From Paraburkholderia sp. BCC1885 (GTDB lineage: Bacteria; Pseudomonadota; Gammaproteobacteria; Burkholderiales; Burkholderiaceae): a stretch of DNA of 64,000 bases. The notes under the pieces were generated by a model that saw only the letters and a list, made by a program, of their open reading frames with translations, was not told where the DNA came from and did not search any database. The stretch lies in contig NZ_CAAJGM010000044.1 of NCBI RefSeq assembly GCF_900996235.1, forward strand, positions 1-64,000, in the 5' to 3' direction. Every line of letters begins with the position of its first letter. The stretch's first letter is position 1. A program made the translations under genes and the position numbers. Shown here piece by piece: positions 1 to 9,423 of this stretch.

Positions 1-66
1 TCGACTTGCATGTGTAAGGCATGCCGCCAGCGTTCAATCTGAGCCAGGATCAAACTCTTCAGTTCA
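1..66 (-). rRNA. rrs: 16S ribosomal RNA, 5' end (partial, runs off left edge)
   Basis: Read on the minus strand, this stretch is the conserved 5' end of bacterial 16S rRNA: the AACTGAAGAGTTTGATCCTGG start, then the helix ending in the ATTGAACGCTGGCGGCATGCC type sequence typical of Betaproteobacteria. The mature 5' end is placed near 64-66 by comparison with the E. coli start; a shift of 1-2 bases is possible. The rest of the rrn operon lies outside the window to the left. Confidence 0.95.
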
Positions 67-366
67 ATTCCTGTTACTGTTTTCTATTCTTCCGAATAGG
101 TCGCTCACTCAACGTACTGACGAATGATCCTTCCATCTCTCGACGGAAAAACCTTCCTTTCATTACTGTGTGAGACTTGATACTTTCGCTTATGCGACAG
201 GCCCCGAAGAGCCCACCGCCGCGTCGCGCATCAAGCGCCCACACTTATCGGCTGTTAATTTTTAAAGATCGAGTCCGCATTCACCACCAAAACCGCACCG
301 GGTTACCAACCTCACCACCCGGCACCGCTTCGTTCTGCGTCGCTGCATCAGCAGCAGAGAAACGAG
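67..366 (-). other. rRNA operon leader (pre-16S region)
   Basis: This is the transcribed spacer between the rrn promoter and mature 16S rRNA, read on the minus strand. It contains a boxA (255-270) and AT-rich stretches that probably base-pair with sequence beyond the 16S 3' end to form the RNase III processing stem. That pairing partner is outside the window. No protein-coding gene is supported here; open frames across 177-528 lack any recognisable protein or ribosome site. Confidence 0.75.
255..270 (-). promoter_or_regulatory. rrn boxA antitermination element
   Basis: The minus strand reads GATCTTTAAAAATTAA, with the core TCTTTAAAAATT matching the boxA consensus (E. coli rrn leader: CTCTTTAACAATT). 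It sits about 100 bases downstream of the rrn promoter, the normal place for NusB/NusE loading that keeps RNA polymerase resistant to Rho through the rRNA genes. Confidence 0.75.
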
Positions 367-395
367 ATTATGAAGAACTTTCGCTACGTCGTCAA
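367..395 (-). promoter_or_regulatory. rRNA operon sigma-70 promoter
   Basis: On the minus strand there is a -35 box TTGACG (390-395) and a -10 box CATAAT (367-372) separated by exactly 17 bases. Upstream of the -35 box lies an A-rich stretch (about 396-408 on the minus strand) that could act as an UP element. Transcription would start near 360 and run left into 16S rRNA. The end of the paaF gene is about 150 bases upstream. Confidence 0.8.
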
Positions 396-548
396 CAGGT
401 TTTTTATCACTGCCTGAGCCTGCCCACCCCGCCGAAAGCCTTGCCACTGCTGGCTCTCCCGTTCCCCGCGCCCCGTCATCCGGAACGCGAAAGAACGAGA
501 TTCTAGCGAGCCCGACCGGGGCGCGCAAGCGTTATTTTGACGAGCCTA

Positions 549-1325
549 TTACCGATGCTTGAACACCGGTTTGCGCTTCTCCACAAAGGCAGCCATCCCT
601 TCCTTCTGATCCTCCGTCGCAAATAGCGAATGGAACAGCCTGCGTTCGAAGTGAACGCCCTCTGCGAGCGTCGTTTCGTATGCGCGATTCACGGACTCCT
701 TCACCATCATGACGGCCGGCAATGGAAACTCCGCGATCGTTGCCGCCGCGGTCACGGCCTCCTCGATCAACGATGATGCGGGAACCACTCGCGAGACCAA
801 TCCGGCTCGCTCGGCTTCAGCTGCATCCATAAAGCGCGCCGTCAGGCAAAGATCCATGGCCTTGGCTTTCGATACCGCGCGCGGCAACCGTTGCGTGCCG
901 CCAGCACCCGGCATGACGCCGAGCTTGATTTCCGGTTGACCGAACTTCGCCGTATCTGCGGCCAGGATGATGTCGCACATCATCGCCAGTTCGCATCCGC
1001 CGCCAAGCGCAAAGCCTGCGACCGCGGCAATGATCGGCTTGCGGATCGAGCGCACGGTCTCCCAGTTTCGGGTGATGTAGTCGCCCTTGTAGACATCCAT
1101 ATAGGTATAGGTCGCCATCATGCCGATGTCGGCGCCGGCGGCGAAAGCCTTTTCGCTGCCGGTGATCACGATCGCCCCAATTGCGTCGTCGGCGTCGAAT
1201 GCCTTCAAGGCTGCGCCCAACTCATCCATAAGGGCATCGTTCAACGCATTCAGCGCTTTCGGACGATTCAGCGTGACAAGACCGACCCGTCCGCGGGTCT
1301 CGACCAGAATATTTTCGTAAGCCAT
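549..1325 (-). CDS. paaF: Enoyl-CoA hydratase, phenylacetate pathway type
   Basis: This is a 258-residue crotonase-fold protein. It shows the oxyanion-hole loop AAGADIGMM (62-70) and the two catalytic glutamates of enoyl-CoA hydratases in GGCELAM (Glu112) and [16 protein letters not shown] (Glu132). In the phenylacetate pathway PaaF hydrates 2,3-dehydroadipyl-CoA. The gene diverges from paaN across a 138-bp gap holding a TetR-type palindrome, which argues for the paaF role over a general fatty-acid hydratase. The ATG is preceded by a strong AAGGAGG ribosome site. Enzyme class is certain; the pathway role is inferred from context. Confidence 0.9.
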   Translation of the reverse strand: MAYENILVETRGRVGLVTLNRPKALNALNDALMDELGAALKAFDADDAIGAIVITGSEKAFAAGADIGMMATYTYMDVYKGDYITRNWETVRSIRKPIIAAVAGFALGGGCELAMMCDIILAADTAKFGQPEIKLGVMPGAGGTQRLPRAVSKAKAMDLCLTARFMDAAEAERAGLVSRVVPASSLIEEAVTAAATIAEFPLPAVMMVKESVNRAYETTLAEGVHFERRLFHSLFATEDQKEGMAAFVEKRKPVFKHR

Positions 1326-1402
1326 GCAGCCTCCTTTTGTGTGAAGAGTAAGTCGCGCGAAAACGCTTCGCGCCGCCGTCTTAATAATGCTAACATTGAC
1401 AA

Positions 1403-1416
1403 ACCAACCGGTCGGT
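1403..1416. promoter_or_regulatory. Candidate PaaR (TetR family) operator
   Basis: ACCAACCGGTCGGT is a 14-bp near-perfect palindrome (one mismatched pair) in the divergent gap between paaF and paaN. A TTGACA hexamer (1396-1401, plus) and a TTGACC hexamer (1414-1419, minus) flank it, so a bound repressor would block both directions. TetR-family PaaR regulators that respond to phenylacetyl-CoA use palindromes of this ACCG-type kind in related bacteria. No paaR gene lies in the window, so the link is by inference. Confidence 0.65.
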
Positions 1417-1463
1417 CAATTATTCGACAAGGTTTCTCCCAACTCCCAGGTTCCATTTCCGCC

Positions 1464-3164
1464 ATGACGCATCCGCTATTTTCCAAACACGAAGACACGT
1501 TGCAAAAGGCGCTTGCCGCCATCGAAACGCGCGGCTACTGGAGTCCGTTCGTCGAAATGCCCAGCCCCAAAGTGTACGGGGAAACAGCAAATGCCGAAGG
1601 CGAGGCCGCCTTCAAAGCGCACCTGAACCGGACCTTTGAACTCGACCAACCGGCCACCGGAGAAACCGTCGGTACCGAGATTTCGCCGTTTGGCTTCGAG
1701 CTTGGCATTCGTTATCCCAAAGCCAACCCGGATGCACTGCTTGCCGCGGCCGCCGCCGCGCAAAAAAGCTGGCGTGCCGCCGGCCCGCAGGCATGGGTCG
1801 GCGTGAGCCTCGAAATTCTGGCGCGCGTGAACCGCGCGAGCTTCGAGATCGGTTATAGCGTCATGCACACCACCGGCCAGGCATTCATGATGGCATTCCA
1901 GGCTGGCGGCCCCCACGCTCAGGACCGCGCGCTGGAAGCCGTCGTATACGCTTGGGATCAGCTGCGCCGCATCCCAGCTAACGCGCACTGGGAAAAGCCG
2001 CAAGGCAAAAACCCGCCCCTCGCGATGCACAAGCGCTACACGGTCGTACCGCGCGGCACCGGCCTGGTACTCGGTTGCTGCACCTTCCCCACGTGGAACG
2101 GCTACCCCGGCCTCTTCGCCGATCTGGCAACCGGCAACACGGTCATCGTCAAGCCCCACCCCGGCGCTATCCTGCCTCTGGCCATTACTGTACGCATCGC
2201 CCGTGACGTTTTGCGGGAAGCCGGTTTCGATCCGAACGTCGTCACCCTGCTCGCCACCAATCCGAACGACGGCGCCCTCGTACAGGATCTCGCGCTACGT
2301 TCCGAGATCAAGCTGATCGACTTCACCGGCAGCACGCAAAACGGCACCTGGCTCGAACGTCATGCACACCAGGCACAGGTGTACACGGAGAAAACCGGCG
2401 TCAACCAGATCGTGATCGACTCGGCAGACGACCTCAAGGCCGTGGCACGGAACATTGCTTTCTCGCTCGCGCTCTATTCCGGCCAGATGTGCACTGCCCC
2501 ACAGAACATCTATATACCGCGCGACGGCATTCGTACCGCTGATGGCGTGCTCAGCTTCGATGCGGTGGCACAGGCAATCGGCGACGCCGTACAAAAGCTG
2601 GTCGCCGATCCCGCACGCGCCGTCGAACTGCTCGGCGCGATCCAGAACGAAGGCGTCGTGCAGCGGATCGAGGAAGCCCGCAAACTGGGCCGTGTGCGGG
2701 TCGAAAGCCAATCGCTCGAACATCCGGCTTTTGCTGGCGCGCGCGTCCGCACGCCGCTCGTCCTGCAACTTGACGCCGCCACCGACTCGGCAAAATTCGC
2801 CAAGGAATGGTTCGGTCCGATCTCATTCCTCATCGCTACGGATTCGACCGCACAGTCGCTCGAGCTTGCCGGCAAGCTCGCGGCGGAACACGGCGCGCTG
2901 ACGTTCTCCGTGTACAGCACAGATGAAGCCGTAATCGAAGCCGCCCACGAAGCCTCGATTCACGGCGGAGTTGCGCTGTCCATCAATCTGACCGGTGGCG
3001 TGTTCGTCAACCAGTCGGCCGCGTTCTCCGACTTCCACGGCACCGGCGCGAATCCGGCAGCCAACGCCGCGCTTGCCGATGCCGCCTTCGTAGCGAACCG
3101 TTTCCGCGTCATTCAAAGTCGCGTTCATGTTGAACCGAAAGCGGCGCCGGCAACAGTCGGCTGA
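1464..3164 (+). CDS. paaN: Phenylacetate degradation protein PaaN (aldehyde dehydrogenase type; PaaZ in some strains)
   Basis: This is a 566-residue aldehyde-dehydrogenase-fold protein. Visible motifs are TFPTWNGYP with Asn212, KPHPG at 230-234, FTGS at 287-290, Glu309 in VYTEKTG, and the nucleophile Cys343 in YSGQMCTAPQN. It oxidises the semialdehyde made by hydrolytic ring opening of oxepin-CoA. It matches the PaaN length and lacks the C-terminal MaoC-type hydratase domain of E. coli PaaZ (681 residues), so ring hydrolysis needs a separate protein. The start at 1464 was chosen over an open frame reaching back to 891, which would overlap paaF. Confidence 0.88.
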   Translation: MTHPLFSKHEDTLQKALAAIETRGYWSPFVEMPSPKVYGETANAEGEAAFKAHLNRTFELDQPATGETVGTEISPFGFELGIRYPKANPDALLAAAAAAQKSWRAAGPQAWVGVSLEILARVNRASFEIGYSVMHTTGQAFMMAFQAGGPHAQDRALEAVVYAWDQLRRIPANAHWEKPQGKNPPLAMHKRYTVVPRGTGLVLGCCTFPTWNGYPGLFADLATGNTVIVKPHPGAILPLAITVRIARDVLREAGFDPNVVTLLATNPNDGALVQDLALRSEIKLIDFTGSTQNGTWLERHAHQAQVYTEKTGVNQIVIDSADDLKAVARNIAFSLALYSGQMCTAPQNIYIPRDGIRTADGVLSFDAVAQAIGDAVQKLVADPARAVELLGAIQNEGVVQRIEEARKLGRVRVESQSLEHPAFAGARVRTPLVLQLDAATDSAKFAKEWFGPISFLIATDSTAQSLELAGKLAAEHGALTFSVYSTDEAVIEAAHEASIHGGVALSINLTGGVFVNQSAAFSDFHGTGANPAANAALADAAFVANRFRVIQSRVHVEPKAAPATVG

Positions 3165-3348
3165 AAGACATAGGCCGAAAAGCGTAGATGCGTCCTAGGC
3201 CATTCGGCCGAATAGCGCGCACGGCCCTTCATAACTAAGATGAGGCACGAGATCGGCATTCCAGCCGGTCCACAGTCGGCAGGAACCCTGCGCGAACGGC
3301 GCTTGCCAAGCGCTACTAGATAGTCAGGAAGTCAGGAGGAGACAAACG

Positions 3349-4140
3349 ATGTCATATGAAGCGATCCGCCTCGAGTTCGACACTGCGAACCGCGTCGCCA
3401 CCTTGACGCTGAACCGCCCCGACAAGCTCAACAGCTTCACGCGGGCCATGCATCGCGAGCTCGGTGCCGCGCTCGACGAAGTTGTCGCCGCCGACGCGCG
3501 AGCACTAATACTGATTGGCGCAGGCCGCGGTTTTTGCGCGGGCCAGGATTTGGCGGATCTGGACTTCACGCCCGGCGCCATGACAGACCTCGGGGCATTG
3601 ATCGACGAGCACTTCAACCCGCTGATCCGTCGGCTCCAGGCATTGCCTCTGCCCGTGATCGCCGCGGTGAACGGCACGGCGGCAGGTGCGGGCGCCAATC
3701 TGGCGCTCGCCTGCGACCTGGTGCTCGCCGCGCGTTCCGCCAGTTTCATCCAGGCATTCGTGAAGATCGGCCTCGTGCCGGATTCCGGCGGCACGTGGTT
3801 CTTGCCGCAGCGCGTCGGCATGGCCCGCGCGCTCGGCCTCGCCCTCACCGGCGACAAGCTCAGCGCGGAAAAGGCCGAGAGCTGGGGCCTCATCTGGCAG
3901 GTCGTCGACGACGCAGACCTCGCCGCCACAGCGACCAAACTCGCAACCCAGCTCGCCCAGCAGCCCACCCGCGCAATCGCCGCGATCAAGCAGGCCATGC
4001 GCGCAGGCGCCACCCAAACGCTCGATCAGCAGCTAGACCTCGAACGCGATCTGCAACGTGTGCTGGGCGCATCGCACGACTACGCGGAAGGCGTGCAAGC
4101 CTTCATCGAAAAGCGCGCACCGCGTTTCGAGGGCCGCTGA
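3349..4140 (+). CDS. paaG: 1,2-epoxyphenylacetyl-CoA isomerase
   Basis: This 263-residue crotonase-fold protein converts ring-1,2-epoxyphenylacetyl-CoA to oxepin-CoA. Typical PaaG features are the oxyanion-loop AGQDLADL (64-71), the AAGAGANLALACDL segment in place of the hydratase GGCE glutamate, and the catalytic aspartate Asp145 in GLVPDSGGTW. Loss of the first hydratase glutamate together with Asp145 separates it from PaaF. AGGAGG precedes the ATG, and paaI follows after one base, so the two are translated together. Confidence 0.93.
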   Translation: MSYEAIRLEFDTANRVATLTLNRPDKLNSFTRAMHRELGAALDEVVAADARALILIGAGRGFCAGQDLADLDFTPGAMTDLGALIDEHFNPLIRRLQALPLPVIAAVNGTAAGAGANLALACDLVLAARSASFIQAFVKIGLVPDSGGTWFLPQRVGMARALGLALTGDKLSAEKAESWGLIWQVVDDADLAATATKLATQLAQQPTRAIAAIKQAMRAGATQTLDQQLDLERDLQRVLGASHDYAEGVQAFIEKRAPRFEGR

Positions 4141-4141
4141 T

Positions 4142-4606
4142 ATGTCGACGCCATCAGACCACCGCTTCGCCGCGCTGTCGCCGGACGAACTGGCCCGCGC
4201 CACTGCCGACGCCATGTACAAGGCCGACGCCTGCAGCCGCGCGCTAGGGCTCGAATTGCTGGAAGTGCGGCCCGGCTACGCGCGCATGCGAATGGCCGTG
4301 CGTGCCGACTTTCTGAACGGCCATCAGATCTGCCACGGCGGCTTGATCTTCACGCTTGCCGATTCCACCTTCGCGTTCGCCTGCAACAGCTACAACCTCA
4401 GCACAGTCGCAGCCGGTTGTTCGATCGAATTCCTGCGTCCGGTACAAGGCGGCGACGAATTGACGGCCGAGGCTGTCGAGCAAATCCTGAGCGGACGCAC
4501 CGGCATCTATGACATTCGCGTAACCAATCGGGCAGGCGAAACCGTGGCCATGTTTCGCGGCAAATCGGCGCAAATCAAAGGCAGGGTTATTCCGGCTGAA
4601 AGCTGA
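4142..4606 (+). CDS. paaI: Hydroxyphenylacetyl-CoA thioesterase PaaI
   Basis: This 154-residue hotdog-fold thioesterase has the family motif NGHQICHGGLIFTLAD (59-74), including the nucleophile-positioning HGG and the catalytic Asp74. PaaI removes CoA from dead-end ring-hydroxylated phenylacetyl-CoA products and so rescues trapped CoA. The ATG lies one base past the paaG stop. The longer open frame starting at 4058 overlaps paaG and was rejected. Confidence 0.92.
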   Translation: MSTPSDHRFAALSPDELARATADAMYKADACSRALGLELLEVRPGYARMRMAVRADFLNGHQICHGGLIFTLADSTFAFACNSYNLSTVAAGCSIEFLRPVQGGDELTAEAVEQILSGRTGIYDIRVTNRAGETVAMFRGKSAQIKGRVIPAES

Positions 4607-4687
4607 ACCCGCGGCGGCGCGCCGCCCAGCGCGGCTCACCTCGCCGCGTGCACCGCAATTCATTGTGAAGAAGCAAGGAGACACCCG

Positions 4688-5992
4688 ATGAATACCAAGC
4701 TCCCGCTCGAGCCGATCGAAACGGCGAGCCGCGACGAACTCGCCGCTCTCCAGCTTGAACGGCTGAAATGGTCGCTCACGCACGCCTACGAAAATTCGCC
4801 GGTCTATCGGCGCAAGTTCGATGAGGCCGGCGTCCATCCGGGTGAGGTGAAAACGCTCGCCGACCTGTCCCGCTTCCCGTTCACGTCCAAGAAAGATCTG
4901 CGCGACAACTACCCGTTCGGCATGTTCGCCGTCCCGCAGGAACAGGTGTCGCGAATCCACGCATCGTCAGGCACTACCGGCAAGCCAACGGTCGTCGGCT
5001 ACACCGCACGTGATATCGATACGTGGGCCAACGTGGTGGCCCGCTCGATCCGCGCCGCTGGCGCACGGCGCGGCGACAAGGTGCATGTCAGCTACGGCTA
5101 TGGCCTTTTCACCGGCGGCCTGGGCGCACACTACGGCGCGGAACGCGCCGGGCTCACCGTGATCCCGTTCGGTGGCGGCCAAACCGAAAAGCAGGTCCAG
5201 CTCATCCAGGATTTCCGGCCCGACATCATCATGGTGACACCCAGCTACATGCTGTCGATCGCCGACGAACTCGAACGGCAGGGTCTCGATCCGGCCCAAT
5301 CGTCGTTGCGCATCGGCATCTTCGGTGCGGAGCCGTGGACCAATGACATGCGCCACGCCATCGAAAAACGCATGGGCATCGATGCTGTCGATATTTACGG
5401 GCTGTCGGAGGTAATGGGGCCTGGCGTGGCCTCGGAATGCGCAGAAACCAAAGACGGGCCGACCATCTGGGAAGATCATTTTTATCCGGAGATAGTCGAT
5501 CCGGAAACCGGCGAAGTGCTGCCGGACGGCGAGTTGGGCGAGCTCGTATTCACGTCGCTGACAAAGGAAGCGCTACCCATCATCCGCTACCGAACGCGCG
5601 ATCTTACGCGTCTGCTGCCTGGCACGGCGCGCACGATGCGGCGGATGGAGAAGATCACCGGCCGCTCGGACGACATGATGATCGTACGCGGCGTGAACGT
5701 TTTTCCGACACAGATCGAGGAACTGCTGCTGAAGCAACCTGTGCTCGCACCGCACTATCAGATCATTTTGACGAAAGAAGGTCCGCTGGATGTGCTGACG
5801 CTCAGCGTCGAGCCGTGTCCCGAAACGGCGCCCGATACTGCCGCGCTAAGCGCAGCAAAACAGGCGCTGAGTTACGACATCAAGGCATTGATTGGCGTCA
5901 GCGCCGTGGTGAACGTATTGGCGGTGAACGGTATCGAGCGCTCGGTGGGAAAGGCGAGGCGCGTAATCGACAAACGGAAGATGAGTGCCTGA
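4688..5992 (+). CDS. paaK: Phenylacetate-CoA ligase
   Basis: This 434-residue adenylate-forming (ANL superfamily) enzyme activates phenylacetate with ATP and CoA, the first step of the pathway. It has the P-loop-like SSGTTGKPT (93-101), the YGLSEVMGPGV adenylate motif around residues 237-247, and the hinge/A8 region RYRTRDL. The length fits PaaK. It is the last gene of the paaN-paaG-paaI-paaK run, with an AAGGAG ribosome site. The ring epoxidase paaABCDE is not in this window. Confidence 0.94.
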   Translation: MNTKLPLEPIETASRDELAALQLERLKWSLTHAYENSPVYRRKFDEAGVHPGEVKTLADLSRFPFTSKKDLRDNYPFGMFAVPQEQVSRIHASSGTTGKPTVVGYTARDIDTWANVVARSIRAAGARRGDKVHVSYGYGLFTGGLGAHYGAERAGLTVIPFGGGQTEKQVQLIQDFRPDIIMVTPSYMLSIADELERQGLDPAQSSLRIGIFGAEPWTNDMRHAIEKRMGIDAVDIYGLSEVMGPGVASECAETKDGPTIWEDHFYPEIVDPETGEVLPDGELGELVFTSLTKEALPIIRYRTRDLTRLLPGTARTMRRMEKITGRSDDMMIVRGVNVFPTQIEELLLKQPVLAPHYQIILTKEGPLDVLTLSVEPCPETAPDTAALSAAKQALSYDIKALIGVSAVVNVLAVNGIERSVGKARRVIDKRKMSA

Positions 5993-6120
5993 AAATGCCG
6001 GCGGCGGTTTAAGTTGACCTGACTGAATTGGCCCCACGCGATACGCACAGGCAATTCAAGCAACTCAGGCGCCGCCGCGCGTCACTCGGCCACAAATCCA
6101 CCCATCCTCGCCGCCCGCCC

Positions 6121-6144
6121 ACATCCGCATCCGCATCCGCATCA
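6121..6144. repeat. Short (CATCCG)n microsatellite
   Basis: The convergent gap between paaK and mltA contains about three and a half copies of CATCCG in tandem. It is noncoding and close to the 3' ends of both genes. No clear terminator hairpin with a T tract is visible in the 166-base gap. Confidence 0.7.
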
Positions 6145-6158
6145 AGACAGAAAAGACA

Positions 6159-7280
6159 TCAAGAATTCGGCAACAACAGCCACATCCTCCCGGCCTGCTT
6201 CATCTTGCCGGCGAGATCGCCCGCGTCGTCGCCGAGTCCCCAAAAATAGTCGGCCCGCACGCCGCCCTTGATCGCCGAGCCCGTATCCTGGGCAAACACC
6301 AGCCGGTTCATTGGCGAATTGGTGAGCGGACGCGTCGTCTGCAGGAACACCGGCGTGCCCAGCGGAATCGAGGACGGATCGACCGCGATCGAACGCTCCG
6401 GCGTCAGCGGCACACCCAACGCCCCAATCGGGCCATCAGCGCCACCGCCCGGAGCACTCTCCGCGGACGGCATCTCGCGGAAAAACACAAAGCGCGGATT
6501 GGTGTCCAGCAACGCATCGACGCGGGTCGGATTAGCCCGGGCCCACGCCTTGATCCCCTGCATCGTCGCCTGAGCGGGCGTCAGTTCCCCGTGATCCAGC
6601 AACCATCGGCCAATCGACCTGTACGGCTGATTATTGGTACCGCCAAACCCGAGCCGCATGACGCTGCCGTCCTCCATCACGACGCGCCCCGAGCCTTGCA
6701 CCTGCAGGAAAAAAGCCTCAATCGGATCATCGACCCAAACGAGTTCGTTGCCATTGAGCGCGCCTGAGCGTTCGAGCTGCGCCCGGCTCGGCAAATCGCC
6801 GCCAGGCCGATACGCGGCCGGCCAACGATACAGCGCCGTCTGATAGATACCGTGGCGGGTGCGCGAACCACGCAGCAACGGCTCGTAATAGCCGGTCACG
6901 AGGCCGTCGAGCGTGCCGTCGGTATTCGAGAACTGGTACGGCGTGAAATAGGCTTCGAAGAAGGCGCGCGCACTGTTCAGGTCCAGATCGTCGATCTGCT
7001 CGGCCGCCGCGCAGGCGCGCTGCCAGTTCGGTTGACGGGCAAGCCGCAAGCAGTTTTGCCGCAGCGCGGCGGTCGCGCCGATCAGCGAATCGTCCTGCCA
7101 GCCCGGTACCTGCTGCCATGCAACCGGCGTCAACCGCGCCGCAGCAATCTGGCCCGGCACGAACGCCGCGCCGGTCGGCGGCGCGGAAGGCCGCACGGCT
7201 GCGCCCCCGCCGCACGAAGCCAGCAACACCGCCACGGCGAGCACCCCCAGCCAGCCGGCGAGCTTGCCGGCCAACCGCAT
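6159..7280 (-). CDS. mltA: Membrane-bound lytic murein transglycosylase A
   Basis: This is a 373-residue lipoprotein. A signal peptide with the lipobox LLASC puts the modified cysteine at residue 23, followed by the MltA barrel domain (VTGYYEPLLRGS) and the C-terminal 3D domain with AQDTGSAIKG and ADYFWG, which hold the conserved catalytic-region aspartates. It cleaves peptidoglycan to 1,6-anhydromuropeptides at the outer membrane. The start at 7280 was chosen because it places the signal peptide at the N-terminus. The frame stays open upstream to 7349 and those starts cannot be excluded, since no strong ribosome site marks any of them. Confidence 0.92.
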   Translation of the reverse strand: MRLAGKLAGWLGVLAVAVLLASCGGGAAVRPSAPPTGAAFVPGQIAAARLTPVAWQQVPGWQDDSLIGATAALRQNCLRLARQPNWQRACAAAEQIDDLDLNSARAFFEAYFTPYQFSNTDGTLDGLVTGYYEPLLRGSRTRHGIYQTALYRWPAAYRPGGDLPSRAQLERSGALNGNELVWVDDPIEAFFLQVQGSGRVVMEDGSVMRLGFGGTNNQPYRSIGRWLLDHGELTPAQATMQGIKAWARANPTRVDALLDTNPRFVFFREMPSAESAPGGGADGPIGALGVPLTPERSIAVDPSSIPLGTPVFLQTTRPLTNSPMNRLVFAQDTGSAIKGGVRADYFWGLGDDAGDLAGKMKQAGRMWLLLPNS

Positions 7281-7385
7281 ACAATTTTCGTTCTGAATGG
7301 AAACCGCCATGTTTGATCTGTTCGACGAATACCCGGTGCTCATCTTCACTGCGGCAATTCAAGGACCGCCGGTGACGCTACCAGT

Positions 7386-7760
7386 TCAATGCAGCGTGCG
7401 CGGCATGCGCAGAACAAACTCCGGCACCGGCGCCTCGAACCGCTCGCCGTCCTCGGCCACGCAGAAATATTCCCCGCGCATGGTGCCGACAGGCGTCGCG
7501 ATCACCGCCCAGCTCGTATATTCGAATTGCTCGCCCGGTTTGAGCAGCGGCTGATGTCCGACCACGCCGAGCCCCTTCACTTCCTGCTCGTGCTTGTCGC
7601 TATCGGTGATCACCCAATGGCGCGCAATCAGTTGAGCCGGCACCTGACCGCTGTTGCGGATGGTCAGCGTGTAGGCGAACGCATACTGACGGCGCTCCGG
7701 GTCCGACTCGTCGGGCAGGTACTGCACCTGCGACGCTACGCTGAATTCGTACTGGCTCAT
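7386..7760 (-). CDS. apaG: ApaG family protein (Co2+/Mg2+ efflux-associated)
   Basis: This 124-residue protein is made almost wholly of the ApaG immunoglobulin-like domain, with the typical RQYAFAYTLTIRNSG, ARHWVITDSDG-like and VVGHQPLLKPGEQFEYTSW segments and the glycine-rich SWAVIATPVGTMRGEY stretch. ApaG was linked to cobalt resistance and magnesium efflux in Salmonella, but its biochemical role is not settled. The start at 7760 gives the usual family length. It lies upstream of mltA on the same strand with a 105-base gap. Confidence 0.93.
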   Translation of the reverse strand: MSQYEFSVASQVQYLPDESDPERRQYAFAYTLTIRNSGQVPAQLIARHWVITDSDKHEQEVKGLGVVGHQPLLKPGEQFEYTSWAVIATPVGTMRGEYFCVAEDGERFEAPVPEFVLRMPRTLH

Positions 7761-7977
7761 CCTGATTCCGGTCTGGTGAAACGATGTCGTAAGAGTTTGC
7801 GCGGAAGCCGGCAATTATGCCGGCAGGCACGCCGGTCAAGGCTCCGCAATGATTTCGCTATGGTTCCGCATTCTGGCCCATGCACGCCAGGCCCGCAACC
7901 GGACAATCCCATCCGGCAAGGCCTCAAGGCGCGTAAGACGGTAAAATAATGTTTTCCGCCTACCGCCCGCCCCCGCC

Positions 7978-8667
7978 ATGACGCAATTCCGCATTTCCCC
8001 CAGCATTCTGTCCGCCGATTTCTCGCGGCTCGGTGAAGAAGTCCGCAATGTCGTCGCCGCCGGCGCCGACTGGATCCACTTCGACGTGATGGACAACCAT
8101 TATGTGCCGAACCTGACCATCGGCCCGGTGGTGTGCGAGGCGCTGCGCCCGCACGTCGACGTGCCGATCGACGTGCATCTGATGGTGCGCCCCGTCGACC
8201 GCATCGTGCCCGACTTCGCCAAGGCGGGCGCCAATGTGATCAGTTTTCACCCGGAAGGCTCGGACCACATCGACCGCACGCTGTCGCTGATCCGCGACCA
8301 CGGCTGCAAGGCCGGTCTCGTGTTCAATCCGGCCACGTCGCTGAGCTATCTCGACTACGTGATGGACAAGGTCGATCTGGTGCTGATCATGTCGGTGAAT
8401 CCGGGGTTCGGCGGCCAGTCGTTCATCCCCGAGGCGCTCGTCAAGCTGCGCGAAGCCCGCAAGCGCATCGACGCCTATAACGAAAAGACCGGCCGGGAGA
8501 TCCATCTCGAAGTGGACGGCGGCGTGAAGATCGAGAACATCGCCGAAATCGCCGCCGCGGGCGCCGATACTTTCGTGGCCGGCTCGGCCATCTTCGGCCA
8601 CCACGACTACAAGACCATCATCGCCGAAATGCGCGCCGAACTGGCAAAGGTCGGGCAACAGGCATGA
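7978..8667 (+). CDS. rpe: Ribulose-phosphate 3-epimerase
   Basis: This 229-residue TIM-barrel enzyme interconverts ribulose-5-phosphate and xylulose-5-phosphate. Metal and catalytic residues appear in [16 protein letters not shown] (His34, Asp36), in HLMV, and in EVDGGV near the C-terminus. NPGFGGQ and the phosphate-binding GSAIFG complete the family signature. It overlaps gph by the four bases ATGA, and the pair leads into the trp region as in other Burkholderiaceae. Confidence 0.96.
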   Translation: MTQFRISPSILSADFSRLGEEVRNVVAAGADWIHFDVMDNHYVPNLTIGPVVCEALRPHVDVPIDVHLMVRPVDRIVPDFAKAGANVISFHPEGSDHIDRTLSLIRDHGCKAGLVFNPATSLSYLDYVMDKVDLVLIMSVNPGFGGQSFIPEALVKLREARKRIDAYNEKTGREIHLEVDGGVKIENIAEIAAAGADTFVAGSAIFGHHDYKTIIAEMRAELAKVGQQA

Positions 8668-9407
8668 CAACGGGCGCCACGCCGCCGCCGTTTGCCGCGC
8701 CGGCGTTCAGCGGTCCGCGCATCCTTGGGGCCATCATCGACCTCGACGGCACGATGGTCGACACCGCCGACGACTTCACGGCCGGCCTGAACGGCATGCT
8801 CGCTCAACTCGATGCGGCGCAAACATCGCGCGAGGAAGTGGTGGGTTATGTCGGCAAGGGCTCCGAGCACCTGATCCGCAGCGTGCTCGCGCCGCGCTTC
8901 GAGGCAACCCAGGCGCAGGACCGTTTCGACGAGGCGCTCGCCATCTACCAGGAAGAGTACGCGCGCATCAACGGACGTCATACGCGTCTTTATCCGGACG
9001 TCGAAGCCGGCTTGGCCGCCATGCGCGACGCCGGCCTCAAGCTCGCGTGCGTCACCAACAAGCCGCACCGCTTCGCCGTGGAATTGCTGCAGCAATACGG
9101 CCTTGCCGGCTACTTCAGCCTCGTGATCGGCGGTGACAGTCTGGCGAAAAAGAAGCCCGACCCGCTGCCCATGCTGACCGCCTGCGCCCAGCTCCAGCTC
9201 GCGCCCGCGGCCACTGTGGCGATCGGCGACTCGGAAAACGACGCCCTCGCCGGTCGCGCGGCGGGCATGGCGACACTGACCGTCCCGTATGGCTACAACC
9301 ATGGCCAAGCTATACAAACAATAAAATCCGATGGTATAGTTGCCTCGCTGCTGGATGCGGCCAAGGCCGTCGCGGCACACAACGCAGTTCACCCTACATC
9401 GACTTAA
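8664..9407 (+). CDS. gph: Phosphoglycolate phosphatase
   Basis: This 247-residue HAD-superfamily phosphatase has motif [11 protein letters not shown] (nucleophile Asp26, acid/base Asp28), motif II CVTNKP, and motif III/IV in KKKPDPLP and [14 protein letters not shown]. It degrades 2-phosphoglycolate from DNA 3'-end repair or oxygenase side reactions. It is translationally coupled to rpe. The 3' part of the gene (about 9310-9340) is unusually AT-rich, with TATAGT at 9335-9340, and may hold a promoter for the downstream trp leader. Confidence 0.93.
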   Translation: MTTGATPPPFAAPAFSGPRILGAIIDLDGTMVDTADDFTAGLNGMLAQLDAAQTSREEVVGYVGKGSEHLIRSVLAPRFEATQAQDRFDEALAIYQEEYARINGRHTRLYPDVEAGLAAMRDAGLKLACVTNKPHRFAVELLQQYGLAGYFSLVIGGDSLAKKKPDPLPMLTACAQLQLAPAATVAIGDSENDALAGRAAGMATLTVPYGYNHGQAIQTIKSDGIVASLLDAAKAVAAHNAVHPTST

Positions 9408-9423
9408 CAAGTCCTTCATCCTC

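Noticed and set aside
177..528. Open frames on both strands in the rRNA leader
   Set aside because: The region has boxA and the rrn promoter; neither frame has a ribosome site or a familiar protein pattern.
891..1463. N-terminal extension of the PaaN frame
   Set aside because: It overlaps paaF on the other strand and has unconserved content. The ATG at 1464 gives the usual PaaN length.
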